Part shown: positions 48,212 through 60,000 of the stretch, in pieces
Position numbering within the stretch: the first letter of the stretch is position 1
Layout: each line of letters begins with the position of its first letter
Source: Melieria omissa
Lineage: Eukaryota > Arthropoda > Insecta > Diptera > Ulidiidae
Length of the DNA stretch: 64,000 bases
Assembly (NCBI GenBank): GCA_963971225.1
Contig: OZ020267.1
Location: forward strand, 31,045,298 to 31,109,297
Direction of reading: 5' to 3'
Position numbers and translations under genes: made by a program
Notes under the pieces: model-generated
What the model saw: the letters and a program-made list of their open reading frames with translations, nothing else
What the model was told of the DNA's origin: nothing
The model's database searches: none

Positions 48212-51117
48212 ATGGCAACAGTTAGGAGAGCAACACACTCGGGCAGTTGGTACACGGACTCAGGTAAATTGAAGATTCCTTTGGGTGCCGTTATGTTGTT
48301 GCGATCAGTGGTCCGTCACAGGTCACTAACCCGCAATCAACCCCGGAACGTTGCGACCGTAGAGTTGCTGTTTTTATTCATATGCAAATTAGGGTTAGAT
48401 CGAAGGGTAGCAAAGCGAAAGGAGGCGTTGCGCCTGCTGCGCGCCCCTTAATCCACATTGCCCAACGAAATATGACCAAATGAATTTCAAATAATGCAAA
48501 TTTTTTTTATATTTTTAGTAGTTTCAAAACATAGAAATTGTGCGAAATTAAAGAGTACACCAAATGACGCGACGAATTGTGTGGGGGGAAAATGCTTCTA
48601 CAAAATATAACCGAAGAGGTGATCGGCCGCCTCATTGCTTCTTCAGCTCGCCCATGCAGCAGCGTATCTCGTCGACCCGTTCGTAGGCGGTGCCGGCGGC
48701 ACAGCACATGCGCTGGCTCAGCTCGCCGACGTCGGCGCGCTGCCGCTTGATCTGCTCCAGGCCGTGCTGCAGCTGCGTGCACGCCTTGAAGAACTCGCTC
48801 AGCTCGGGTATGTCGCCGAACTCGCCGGGGTGCTGGTTGAACTTGTGGCCCATGTCGGCGGTGAGGTTGTTCAGCCGGTCGCTGCGGTAGCTGCGATCCA
48901 GCATGGCCTTGATGTCGTCCTGCAGCGTTTTGTCCTTCTGCTTCTCGCTCAGCTGCAGATTGCGTATGCGCTGCTTGAGTGTGCCGAAGTTGATGTTGTT
49001 GAACTTGTCGCCGATCGTCTGGAAGAGCTCGTAGCTCTGCTGCAAGTCCTGTTGCATCTTGATCAGGTCGGCGTCCAGAGTGGGCGTGGACTGCGGGTCT
49101 ACATAGGTGGACGTGGCGGCGGCGACGGCGATAGCAGTGCGCTCCTCCTCCGGCTTCTTGTCGATGATCTCGTTGGCGGCCAGCTGCGACGGCAACTTTA
49201 CTCTGCCCAAATTCTTTTCGTCAGAACCATCGCCTTGACCCGATTCGAAGGTGGAAATTACGGATTTGGGTTTTTCGTCAGCTTTGCTGCGGTCGATGGC
49301 AGCTATTATAATAAGTGATTGAAGCGATGAAGTGAGAAGAAAATTTGCTTACCTATTTTCAATAATGGAGGTTAGCTCCTTCCTAATGGTTTCCAAGAGC
49401 TGGTCAGTGTTCTTGTCGAACTCCATTGTAATTTGGTGGGTGTGGGGTTAATTGTAAACTGCTGGTTTTTAATGATGTATCGAAGTAATTGTACGTTTAG
49501 TAGTAAAGAAAACTATTCGATTATTGAAACAAGTCAAGCAGTGGCTAATAGATAAACTGGCACGAAAATGTTGAGTGGTTACTTGTGTGGCACTTTGTTT
49601 GTGATTGTAGCCGCAATTGTTGCTGAGCAACGTTTACAGTGGTTTTTTTTTGTTTTTGCAAGACTTACTCCGTTCTCTGGCCAATATTGCATTTACAAAG
49701 CCTCGCGACATCCTTTTTGTCGATGTAATTTTTCACAAAACACTGCAAGATCTTACGATCTATGTCCCAGACATGTCCTCCTAGTATTGACGCATATAGA
49801 TTACCTACTTCACTGGACAATGAAGCAGCGACGACAATAATGAAACAGCCAATTCGTAGGTTAGATGGACTATCTAAATCACCTTTAATTTCTTCCATAC
49901 ATAACTCCTCATAACATACACATATAACATACATATCTACAATAATGTTGCACTGCATTTGCAGGGCCGGAGTTGTCGCGTCAACTGGATCGTTGGCTGG
50001 GTGCAGCGGAGCTTTCTCATGGACCAGCACGTGCAATAATTGCACCGTGAGCAAACAATTCTCTCTCTCTCTCTGGCTTTTGCTCATTCAGTGCATTATT
50101 CTTTGCAGGCATGCCGGCTACACCTATTGTGGCGCTTGCGGTGCGTACGCCTATCGGCAAGTTAGTCCTGCTGTGGTGTAAGTCGCCTTACAGTTTGCTT
50201 TAATGACATTGCATATCAATTGAACTTGTGCGTATTTCATATAATTCAGGAAACGAATTTTCATATTGGGTCCATCGCATCATGTACGTCTGCGCGGCTG
50301 TGCGCTGTCCGTTGCCAAGAAATACAAAACTCCATTATATGATCTCAAAATCGATACTCAAGGTGCGTTGATTGATACTTCGCAATAATCACTTTGCCTC
50401 ACCACCGTTTTTTTGTGACAGTTAACGGCGAACTGGAAAAGACTGGCCACTTCTCGTGGATGGATATGAAAACGGACGAGGATGAGCACAGCATTGAGAT
50501 GCATTTGCCATACATTGCTAAAGTGATGGAGGAGTAAGTGCTTAGCTAGCGTCTGGCAACGTCTGCCTGCTGTATGACTCGTTTTGCAGTTTTAAGGATC
50601 AATTTACGATCGTGCCGATACTGGTGGGCTCGCTCAATCCGGAGCAGGAGGCGCTGTACGGTGGCGTCTTGGCAAACTACTTTACTGATCCGCAGAATCT
50701 CTTTGTGATATCGTCGGACTTTTGTCATTGGGGTCAGCGTTTCCACTACACGTACCACGATCGTTCCTGCGGCCAAATCTACAAGTCTATCGAGAAGCTG
50801 GACAAGGATGTGAGTGCCAATTCAAGGATGTTGTTAGCATTGATGCTTTACCATATCTTGTTTATGTGTTTTTGCAGGGCATGGCCATCATTGAAACGCT
50901 CAATCCGAATACATTCACCGACTATCTGCGCAAGTACAACAACACCATATGCGGCCGCCATCCCATCGGCGTAATGCTGAACGCGGTCAAGGTGCTGCAA
51001 AAGCAAGGCTGCAATATGAGCTTTAAATTTCTGAAATACGCACAGAGCAGCCAGTGCAAGGACATGGACGATTCGAGTGTCAGCTATGCGTCCGGCTCGT
51101 TGATGTTCGAGTGTTGA
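48212..51117 (+). CDS. MEMO1 homologue
   Basis: MEMO proteins have a class III extradiol dioxygenase-like fold, bind copper or iron and act in redox and cell-motility signalling in mammals. Seven exons join in phase: 48212-48263, 49965-50046, 50109-50177, 50250-50362, 50422-50533, 50590-50809, 50878-51117, giving 295 residues (human MEMO1 has 297). The pocket residues of the family are present at a constant offset of three from human: His46 ([10 protein letters not shown]), His78 ([11 protein letters not shown]) and Cys241 ([12 protein letters not shown]). Other family blocks are [11 protein letters not shown] at the start, [36 protein letters not shown] and the C-terminus SYASGSLMF. The start ATG at 48212 follows GGGCGAAA. 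Intron 1 (1.7 kb) hosts an opposite-strand gene; all other introns are below 80 bases. Confidence 0.96.
48632..49426 (-). CDS. Uncharacterised coiled-coil protein nested in MEMO1 intron 1
   Basis: Two exons: 49426-49353 (ATG at 49426) and 49286-48632. They join with AG|C completing a serine codon, giving 242 residues. Exon 1 encodes [20 protein letters not shown]; the splice uses ACCGCAG|CAAAGC, because the nearer AG at 49305 would give an early stop. Residues from about 95 to 235 are predicted-looking helix with heptad spacing ([38 protein letters not shown]) and end with a Cys-containing helix ([20 protein letters not shown]). There is no signal peptide, membrane segment or catalytic motif. 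I do not recognise the family; a small subunit of a coiled-coil assembly is plausible. Coding is supported by low stop density, high GC at third positions and clean splice sites. The long plus-strand frame at 48635-49318 is its antisense shadow. Confidence 0.75.
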
Positions 51118-51299
51118 GCTCAAACGCAAATGCATCCTAAATCAAATTAAATACAATACACAACAAAAATGCGCGAGAAATCGCATGCGTAGCATTTGTT
51201 CATTGCGAACTTTTAACCTACTACTGTACTAACGTTTTATTTAATTCTTCTTTTCCGGCGGTTTTCATATTCTATGAAAGATCTAAAGTGGTAAGCGAA

Positions 51300-51335
51300 T
51301 GTATTAATAAATTGCAAATTGGGATAATAAAATGA
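51300..51335 (+). terminator. Candidate poly(A) signals of MEMO1
   Basis: Two AATAAA hexamers lie near 51305 and 51327, about 200 bases past the MEMO1 stop. The exact site used is unknown. Confidence 0.35.
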
Positions 51336-51574
51336 GAAGATAGTTAAATAGTAAAATGACAAATTATGTGAATGTTTTGGTGTTTCAATATTTGGCGGAC
51401 GTGTCAGCGGGCGTGTTGGCTGCAATATGAGCAAAAAGTGCTCGCATTTGGGAAAATTATGTTTATGAGAAAAAGTGTTGGCCACATGGGTTCGTCATTT
51501 ATAAAAAAATAACATTGGGTCCATTAGATATCCTGACTAGCATTTCTGTCCTTTGACTGGTGGTTGGAGTTATT

Positions 51575-51730
51575 TAAAGACATGGAAGTAGCTCAGCGAA
51601 TCAACATCCAGCGGCTATGATGGTTTGGTCATGTGTGCCGCATGGGCGATGAAGCCCCGGCGAAAAAGGTTTTCCATGGGGTAGTTGGAGGCCCATGGGG
51701 AAGAACACCGTGCGTTGAGTTGAGGACATT
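51575..51730 (+). mobile_element. LINE reverse-transcriptase C-terminal remnant
   Basis: A plus-strand frame reads EVAQRINIQRL, a stop, then WFGHVCRMGDEAPAKKVF. This matches the thumb/end segment common to LINE reverse transcriptases ('RRLRWFGHVxRM'). It is very short and carries an in-frame stop. No duplication was found. Confidence 0.6.
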
Positions 51731-52024
51731 TCATCATTTCTTGGTGTCTGACGTGTCTGGAGAGAATTTGCGGCAGGTCGTAATCGTATAAAGATATACA
51801 GCCCTGTTCCAGAATCCGAGTCGGAATCGGAATTAAATCCGATTCCGATTTGAAGAGGTGTTCTGCAATCCGAGCGGAATTGTCACATTCGAAGTTTATT
51901 TCGAATCCGATTGTTAGCAAATTAACAAACCTTCAATCAGCTGTTTGCTTTTAATGTTCAAATGAAAAAGGAAATTGTAAAATGTTGTAAGATTTTTTAT
52001 TTTATTTAATGAGTTGGGTTATTT

Positions 52025-52320
52025 TATTGGCAGTATTGCTTGAGAACGAGCAGTCCGCCGTTGAAAAAGTAGGGCGCAGAATTTTGCGAGACCACAGCAA
52101 TCCCGTGGAATTGCCAGATTCGTCGTAAGTAGTACTAGTCATTTCAGTTATGTTCAAAATTTCCTATTTAAGGTTTATTGCTCAGTACCGTCTTAACAAA
52201 ACAGCATTCAACATGATCTTGACCGATGTGAAACCTTTTCTTCGGCAATGCTCCATTCCGCCAGAATTGAAATTGGTGACGGCTTTGCAATTTCTTGCCG
52301 AGGCTATCAACGATCGGTAG
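52025..52320 (+). pseudogene. HARBI1-like transposase fragment
   Basis: Frame pieces RRILRDHSNPVELPDS, then FIAQYRLNKTAFNMILTDV, then SIPPELKLVTALQFLAEA match the N-terminal helical region of HARBI1-type nucleases in order. They are separated by what may be a short intron or deletion at about 52126-52170. A stop at about 52318 ends the frame before any of the DDE catalytic residues. Confidence 0.75.
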
Positions 52321-52465
52321 CAAAGGCAACCGCCTCTTCCATTTCGGAAAGTGTGTGCTTCTTAAAAGGTCCACCGCCGGTCACTAAAGCTTCTCTTCCA
52401 TTATGCGCTAGCTTCCTTCTTACTTCACTTTTCCAATCAACTCAGGTCTATGATTGAAGAAAATT

Positions 52466-52675
52466 TTACAAAATGAATTGATTTAATTTACTTCTCACCT
52501 TTTTCCACCCCGTTTCACTTTTTATTGGTGGTCCTTGCCCGTTCAGCAACTGCGTTAAATGCTTCCATTTATTTTCAAATTTGACTTTGTCGCCTTTGCA
52601 GAAACCTTTCGCGACGTCCGCATTCTCCTCCATAAAATCCAAGACCATTTTGCTCTGGTCAGCAGTCCTATGCTT
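52466..52675 (-). pseudogene. Myb/SANT-like protein fragment of the Harbinger element
   Basis: A minus frame MVLDFMEENADVAKGFCKGD, then KWKHLTQLLNGQGPPIK and GWKKVRSKLN has the three-tryptophan trihelix spacing of the Myb/SANT-like (zeste/MADF-like) DNA-binding protein that accompanies HARBI1. It covers only about 60 residues, so the gene is truncated. Confidence 0.7.
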
Positions 52676-52989
52676 TCCCCTGATTAAAAATTTATTTATT
52701 AGTTTTATTTAACACGATGTTTCATTTCTTTGCTTACATTTTCGTTATTTGTTTTCGTTTTGCTGCTTTCCGATTTCCGTTCCAACTTTTTGTTTAGCGG
52801 ATTAGTTTCGACAAAAATTTCCGATAATCGGAATACAGAACACCAAATTTCCGATCCAAATTCGTTCGAACTTAATCGGATTTGAGAACAGGGTTGCATC
52901 GGAAAATATTTCCGACAATCGTAATGTAGAACACCGACAGTCGGAATCAAATCCATTTCCGATGCGATTCGGATTCTGGAACAGGGCTG

Positions 52990-54077
52990 AGTGATTAGGT
53001 TTTTATTAGCTTTGAATTGAAGACCCAATCGATTAATCTCTGTTTAGCATATTTTGAAGTTAACATGATATAGTAGTGGTTGTTGTTTTCTTTGATTTTT
53101 GTTGTCTGCATCGTTTTCTACTACTTACAACATCATTCGAATCATTTCGAAGACTAACTCATTACTCATTGCTCAGCATGAAATGAAACCACACGCTTTG
53201 CGTAGTTAATACATCACATTTATTATTTACATTACTCATACTTGTGTTGCGTTTAAATGTTAAAAACTCCTTTTCACTGCCATTTTCTGCGACTGCAGAA
53301 AATATCGAAAAGCACAAATTTAAAACTAAAAAAACAGGGAGCGAAAATACTCGTCAAAATTGGATGCAACTTAAACTGAAAAGGCATTCCATAATTTTGC
53401 GCTTTGCTTTGCTTTGCTATATTTGTATGTACGAGTATGTATTAAATTGAAATTCAAACCTTTTTTATGTGTGTCCAGGCATTGAAATGTTCTCCAATTC
53501 AGCTTTGCGAATTCAAAGCACACGCGTTTGGCCGCGTGTGTTTGACTCTGTAGAATTGTGTGTGTGTGTGTGTGTGTATGTATGAATGTGTAGCACAGTC
53601 CTTGTGAAATGAAAAAAATATAGAAATTGTATGCTACGTGTTTTTGTATTTTAGGTATTACATGGATTGCATATCAATGTAGTTTCTTCACATTTCATTT
53701 CTTTTATTGTTATTTTTTTCTTTAAGTTTCTTATACTTTTGAATTTTTCGAATGTAACGTTTGTTTCTTCTGTTCATTTGCAGCAGAAGTGTCGATTGCA
53801 GCTGCAGCAACACGCCATTACCATTCTATGAATGGCAGCCTGTTGCTACACAAGTAGAGAGGGTTTTTGTTGTTGTTGTATCGTTCGTTTGACATTTTAC
53901 TTAAATTGACAATTTACGACTTGACGGTTTAATTAACACGGTGCACTTGTCATGTATGCGTGTTTATGTGTCTTTGTATTTGTAGTTGTGTGTGTCTGCA
54001 TGCATGGCGGCGTGGTGGCCTGTGCACGTCGTCCACGCGCATGAACAGTTTGCAGATTGGACATCGACTGCACCGCT
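52990..54077. other. Spacer downstream of the large minus-strand gene
   Basis: Probably contains the 3' UTR of the large gene that ends at 54078. A (GT)n run lies at about 53562-53577. No coding feature recognised. Confidence 0.45.
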
Positions 54078-57000
54078 TCACCACCAGCCGTTTGTGGTGG
54101 CAGTGCTGCTGCTGGCCGCACCGCCACTGCTGCCATTGCTGCCGCCGCCGCTGCTATTGCTGTTCCCGTTGCCGTTCAGCTGCCGGGCGCACTGCTCCTC
54201 CGGCGATGCCGAGATTTGCAGCGAGTTAATATTCTGCACGAAGCTCTCCATTGCCGCCTCGCCCAGGTAGGGCGATGTGCGTTGGCTGGGCGGACCCTTC
54301 TGGATTAGCATTTCCGTGAGGTCGAGCATGGCTTTTTGCTGTTGCTGCTTCTCGACTGCTGAGGAATCAAAGTCGTAGCCGAAGCACTTGAATGAGTCAA
54401 CGTCCGGCTCGGCGCCTGTGCCGCCCACCACGCCAGAGTCCAGCTCGTTCAAATTGACGAGATTGTTGGTTGCAAAGATGTTGCTGGAATCTGCAGACGA
54501 ATAGAAAGAAAATTGTAGTCGAAAAAAGAAAATGTCAGCGTGCTGTCGCACTCACCATTTCCGAAGTCAGCCAAATTGTCGCGATAATTCGCAACGGCAT
54601 TGGGTATGAACTTGGGCTGCTGCTCTGCTGCTGCCGGCGGCTGCTGTGCGCCACCGACGCCCACCGCGGTGCAATGTTCGTAGGTGTTCGTGGATGTGGG
54701 CCGGCTGCCGTAGACCGGTGTAATCTCTACACGGTGTGCAACCGGCGAAGTGGTGCTCCGTGTGAAATTCGAGTCGTTTACGTTGTGTATTGACACCTGC
54801 GAACAAGAGAATTCACTCATTTGTTTCTAAGTGCTGCCGTTGTTTGGTTTACCTCGTTGTTGAGATTTTGCCCAGGTATTAAATTCTTGAGGAACGCTGC
54901 GTCGTCGTAGCGTATTACACCCGTGTTGGGTATGCCGTCCAAGTACGAATTGAAGCCGGTGATGGTCGGCGGCGGCGAGTCATCGCCGCAGTTGTGATGG
55001 TGCATGTGGCAGTCGGCGCTGTCGAATAGTGAACCTGTGTTGCTGGAGCGGCCGCCGGTCGACGATATCTGGCTGCTGTTGCTCGTAGCCGGAAACACGT
55101 CGAAGCCGTTGTAGTAGGTGGACTGCTGGTACTTCTCCTGCAGCGAGGAAGCGCTCAAGCATACACCAGCACCATTGCCACCGCCGCCACTGCCAGCAGC
55201 AGCACCCGCACTGGCGCCACCCAGGTAAGCGGCCGCTGCTGTACCGCACGCCACTGCAAAACAAGCAATCGCTACAGACAATACCGCACATTAAACGCCC
55301 AACTACAGACACTTACGGTTCTCAGTGGCGCTGCGCTGTGGCAGTCCCACGCCGCTCAGCTCGTGAACGAACGACGCCCACTGGTCCTGCTCTTTGGATT
55401 TCTGCTTCTGCTGCTGGGCGCTCTTTATTTCACTACCAATTGCAGAGATGCACTTCTGTGCGGGTGCGGGACGCGCAATAACTGCGGCCTCGCCGCTCAG
55501 CCCACCGCCGCCGTTTCCAACGGGGGCGCCGCTGCTGTCAATGCTGGTGCAACTAATACTGATTGTGTTGTGGGTATGGTTGGCGGCGCCACTGTTCGCA
55601 GATGCTACGGATGGTGCGCCAGCACTGGTCGGATTGTTGGAGAAGTAGGAGAAGGCAGTCGACGAGTTGTTGCTGTCTGCGTTGGACTTGCTGACCTCGT
55701 TGCCAGCAGCAGCGGCGGCAGCCGCGCTCTGCTGTGTTGCTCTGGCCGCCTCGGCGGCCGCTTCCTGCGGCGTGTAGTAGCTCACGTTGCCAAACTGGCG
55801 GTAGCCACCGAGAGCCAGTCCGTTGGTCACAGCCTGGTGTAGAGCCGGATTGCGTATGGTGAACATGCCGTTCTCGTTTTTAATTATGGCTGCCGGCTGA
55901 TCGGCGGGCAATGGTGTGGGCAATGGCAAACCGCCTAGAGGACGACCTGACCATGGGAAGATGCAAGTGATTACAAGACAATAAAATGGTTTGATTTTTG
56001 ATTTTCTGATTTTCCTCTTACCTGGCAACAAGCTCGGCTGCTGTTGCAGTATGGTGGCCGCCGCACTGGCTGCGCCACCATGAAACATTGGATTGCGCAG
56101 CGTGATCATTTTCGTCTGATTTGCAGCTGCGCTGGACACGGCCGCAGAACCGATAGCACCTGCCGCATTGGAGCCATTTGCAAGAGCAGCGGCCGCTGCG
56201 CGTGCGTTGCTCTCCTGTTTGGATTTGTTGCGTCGCTTCTTGCTTTTCGACGTCTTTCCGCTGGCACTGGCTGCGGCCGCAGCACTGGGTGGCTTCACAT
56301 GATCGCGACCACCAGCAGGCGGTGGATTTGCCTCCACCATTATGATGCCACTCTGATCCAAGGCGGCTGCAGCTGCCACGCCCGCATAGGGTGCGCCGTA
56401 ATAGCTCGACCCCGGGGCGACGGGTGGCGCTATAATTGTTGCACCCGGGTGATGGAATGCCTGCGATCCCGTCGCCTGCGACTGCAGCGGTTTCGATAGT
56501 TTGCGAATCGACTCGGACTTCTGACGCAGCTGCTCGCTCTTCACCGGGTCCACTTTGGTCAGTGTGATGCCGGGCGGCAGCGAGAGATTCTCCACTTGCA
56601 CGCCCCGATTCAGCTGGTCCATGATGCTGACGTTCGCTGCTGACGTGGACGGTTTGTGGAAGTTGTTGCTGACGCTCGCATAGCTGGGCACTGTGTGCGG
56701 TTGCGGGTAGTGGCCGCCGCCGCCGAGATGCAGCCCCTGCATCTGTTGCGCTAGGCTGTTGAACGGCTGCTGCTGTGGCACCGATTGTTGGTTGGTGTGC
56801 GAGTGCGAGTGCGGCTTGGGTGCGGGCGGAATGGCCACATCGTTCGGATTGAAGTAGCCCATGTTGTTCGGTATGCCACTGCAGCAGTCGTCGTAGTTGT
56901 TGTTGGCGTGATTATGTTGTTGCTGCTTTTGGAACTTTTTGTTACGCAGTGCCTGCTTTTGGGCGCGCTTGGAGAGCGGCTTGCCCTCGGCCGACACCAT

Positions 57001-60000
57001 CGGAGGCTCTGCGTTATGGCGGTTGGAGCCGCGTCCGTTGCCCCCTGAACCGTGTGATGACGGCCCTCCTGCGTTGCCACCCGCCGATGCGTTCTGACTT
57101 CTCTCGAAGCGATTGCCGGCCGCCGATGCATTGCCACGTTTGCTGCTGCCCGAAACTGAACTTTGGTGACGGCCGTCCCCACCTCCGCCCCTGGAACGAG
57201 TGTGCTGAGGCTTGTGCGGCAACTCCTCCACTTGCGACTGTGGTTGTTGCTGCTTCGACTGGCGAGTGCGATGGGACTGCTGCTGCTGCTCCACATGGCC
57301 AGCTTTACTGCCAGCGTTGCGACTTTGTGGCGGCGGCGCTTCGCTTTTCAATTTTGGTTTCACTTGCGATTCTCGCTTCTGCTCGCGCGGTTGCTGCGAC
57401 GACTTCATTGCAGGTCGCTGTTGCTGCTGCTGTTGTTGTTGTGGCTGCTGCTTTCTACTTGGTTCAGCGTTTTTAGACAATCTGTTGCTGTTCGTCTCCT
57501 GTTGTGGTTTTTTGTTGAGCACTTTGACGCTGGGCTCCTTCACTGGCGGAGTTGGTTCAGGTTTCGTTATCGACACGGGCGCCGGCGCCGGCTTCGGCTT
57601 CGGCTTGGCAACAGGTTCAGCCGCCACCACCACTTTGTGGATGGGCACTTCTGTTGGCTCCTCGTCCGTCTCGTCGTCAAACGATGAGGCCGAGTCAAGG
57701 TCAGTGTCCGAGTCCTGCATGTGCAGCGACTTGAAGGGATTGTTGTCGAACTGCCCGTTGTCCACGAATTTCGAACGATTTCGACGCTCCCTTTTGGATC
57801 TCTTTTGCTCCGGCTGCTCCGTGGCTTCGGGTGAGGGCAGTTGTGGCTGTATTTTAGGCTCAACTTCGGCAATTGCCACTGCATCAACCGTCTTGGTGTT
57901 GGGCTTTGTCTGCTGATGCTGTTGCGACTGTGGTTGTTTTCCCTTCTTTTGCTGCGGTTGCTTCTGTAATGCCTGTTTTTGCACTTGCACTGTCTGATTC
58001 TCCCTACCCACGTCACATTGTTTGACCCTTTTGCTAGGAGTCTGGCTGGTGGCGCTGGGCTTTTGGCTGCATACAGAGTTATCACGCGTGTTTACTTGAC
58101 TGCTGATAGGTGTCGCTGACGATGAAGTGCCCGCCGAGCACCAGGTCGTGCCCGAGGCAGAACGGCGCTGAACCGCTTTGCATTGCTTCGCCGGCTTCGC
58201 TGCTTCTGCCGCCTCTGCGGTCGACACAGAAGTGTTGGACGCCGACGGCGTCACAATATTCTTCTTCTTCTGCATAGTGTCAGTGACGACTCTGGCATCG
58301 GTTTGCTCCGGCAGTGCTCTTTTTTGCGCTGCAGGCTGCTCCTTCTTGCTCTTCTCGTTCACTTTGCCTTTATTTCTATTGGAGACTTTTTGCTTTTCGC
58401 TTTGTAACTGGAGTTGCCGTTCATGCTCTTGACGCAATTGTTCCGCTTCTGCGGCAGCTTTGGCCTCCTCCGCGGCCAGTTTCGCTTGACGGCGACGCTC
58501 CTTTTTCAGTTGCGTCTTCGACAGTGGCGGTGGGGGTATCGATATGAGGTGCTCTGGCGGCACGTTTGCAAGATGCGGCGCCTGCACTGGCAGTGAGAGC
58601 GGCATTGGTAATTGTGTCATGGGCGGCGTGGCACTGCCCGTTGGCACCAGCTGTCCATTCACGAACGTGTACAGCAGCTTGTCCTTGTCGGGCGAACTTC
58701 CCTTGGCGGTGACGGTCACCTGCGGCTCCGGCACGTTGGGCAAGTTTACGCGACGTATGGTCACAATGCGTTTCGATGGGTCCGAGTTGGAGTTGCAGGC
58801 GGCATTGGCTGCCATTGCCGCAACAACGTCGGGCGACAGTGTCTGCTGCGGCGGTGGCGCATAGCACATTGGCGTGGGCAGCGGACTGCGCATGATGCCA
58901 TAGGCAGCGGCAGGACCGCCCACAGCGCTCTGCGCCTGGAAGTCAATGTGATAGGGGAAGGAGGGCAGATTGGCGTGTCCGTACGGCAAGCCGTAGTTGC
59001 CGGATGACAGCGCCACCGTATTCAGGTCGTTGGTGGTTAGTGCCGTAGATGTCATGGGCATAGGTGGTTGGGATGCAGTCGCTGCCGAGCTGGCGCCCGA
59101 TGCCCCCGAATTGGACGAAGTCGTTTCCATATCCTTGAGCTTCTCCAGCCGCTGCTCCTTGGTGGGCAAGTAGGAAAATTTGAATTCGTCATTCGTTTGC
59201 TTTACGGTGGCGATCAGTTCCAATATCACAGTTTCCACTTTAGCTTTGGCACGCTGCAGCTTCTTTACATTCGACTCCAAGTCGCTGATTTGTTTTTTAT
59301 CGCGCTTCTTGCTCGCCTTGAGCGCCTTCAACTTGTGTTTATCGGCAAACTCCTTGAAGTAGATATCGTGGAACTGAGCGCGCAAATCGTGCAGCTCGGC
59401 AATGCGCTTCTCCTCCTCCTTTCGCTGCTTCTGCTTGGCCTTCTTCGCCGCTTTCTTGGGATTAGTGGGCTGCGGCTGCTTCTTGCCGTTGCTGCCTCCG
59501 CCGGAGCCCTCGATGTAGCTAAGCGTTTCATTGATCCACTTGCGCACTTTCGACTGATCCCGCGAGTAATTGTCCAAAAATTCGCGCGAGTAGTTATTCA
59601 AATAAACGCTCAACACGTCGATCCCTTTCGCGCCCTTGTCCGATGAGCTGGCACTAGTCGTGTGCTGGTGGCCACTGCAGTTGCTCCCCTGCTTGCCTGC
59701 TTTATTGCTGCTACCGCTATTGTTGTTGTTGTTGTTAACGCTTGTAGTCACCTCCCGCACCGCTGAGTGTGCACTGTTGGCAGCCTTTTTAATGGGTGTG
59801 CCTGCGGCTGGCGCCTTCTTGTTAATGGTGTTTGGCAGCGCAGCGCCGCTGTCCTGCGTTTTGCTAGTGTGCAAGTGGCTGATGCGTTTGCATAACGTGC
59901 TTAGGCAAACCAGACTGTCATCGTCCTCCTCGGGCTTGGCACTGCCTTTGGAGCTAGCAGCAGCAGCAGCACTGGCCACCGACTTCAGCGAGGGCGGTTG

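Larger units (their letters stand above)
51799..52989. mobile_element. Decayed PIF/Harbinger element
   Basis: Inverted ends share CAGCCCTGTTCCAGAATCCGA (51799 onwards; complement ending at 52989), followed on both sides by GGAAT/ATTCCGA-rich subterminal repeats. It is 1,191 bases long. It contains remnants of both Harbinger genes: a HARBI1-type nuclease N-terminus on the plus strand and a Myb/SANT-like protein on the minus strand. No clear 3-base duplication is visible at the flanks. Confidence 0.8.

Noticed and set aside
48635..49318. 227-residue plus-strand frame in MEMO1 intron 1
   Set aside because: It mirrors the minus-strand coiled-coil gene; Val/Leu/Ala bias is typical of an antisense frame.
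56751..57916. Overlapping long frames on both strands in the giant exon
   Set aside because: Shadow frames of the Gln/Ser-rich coding exon, where repeat codons read open in several frames.
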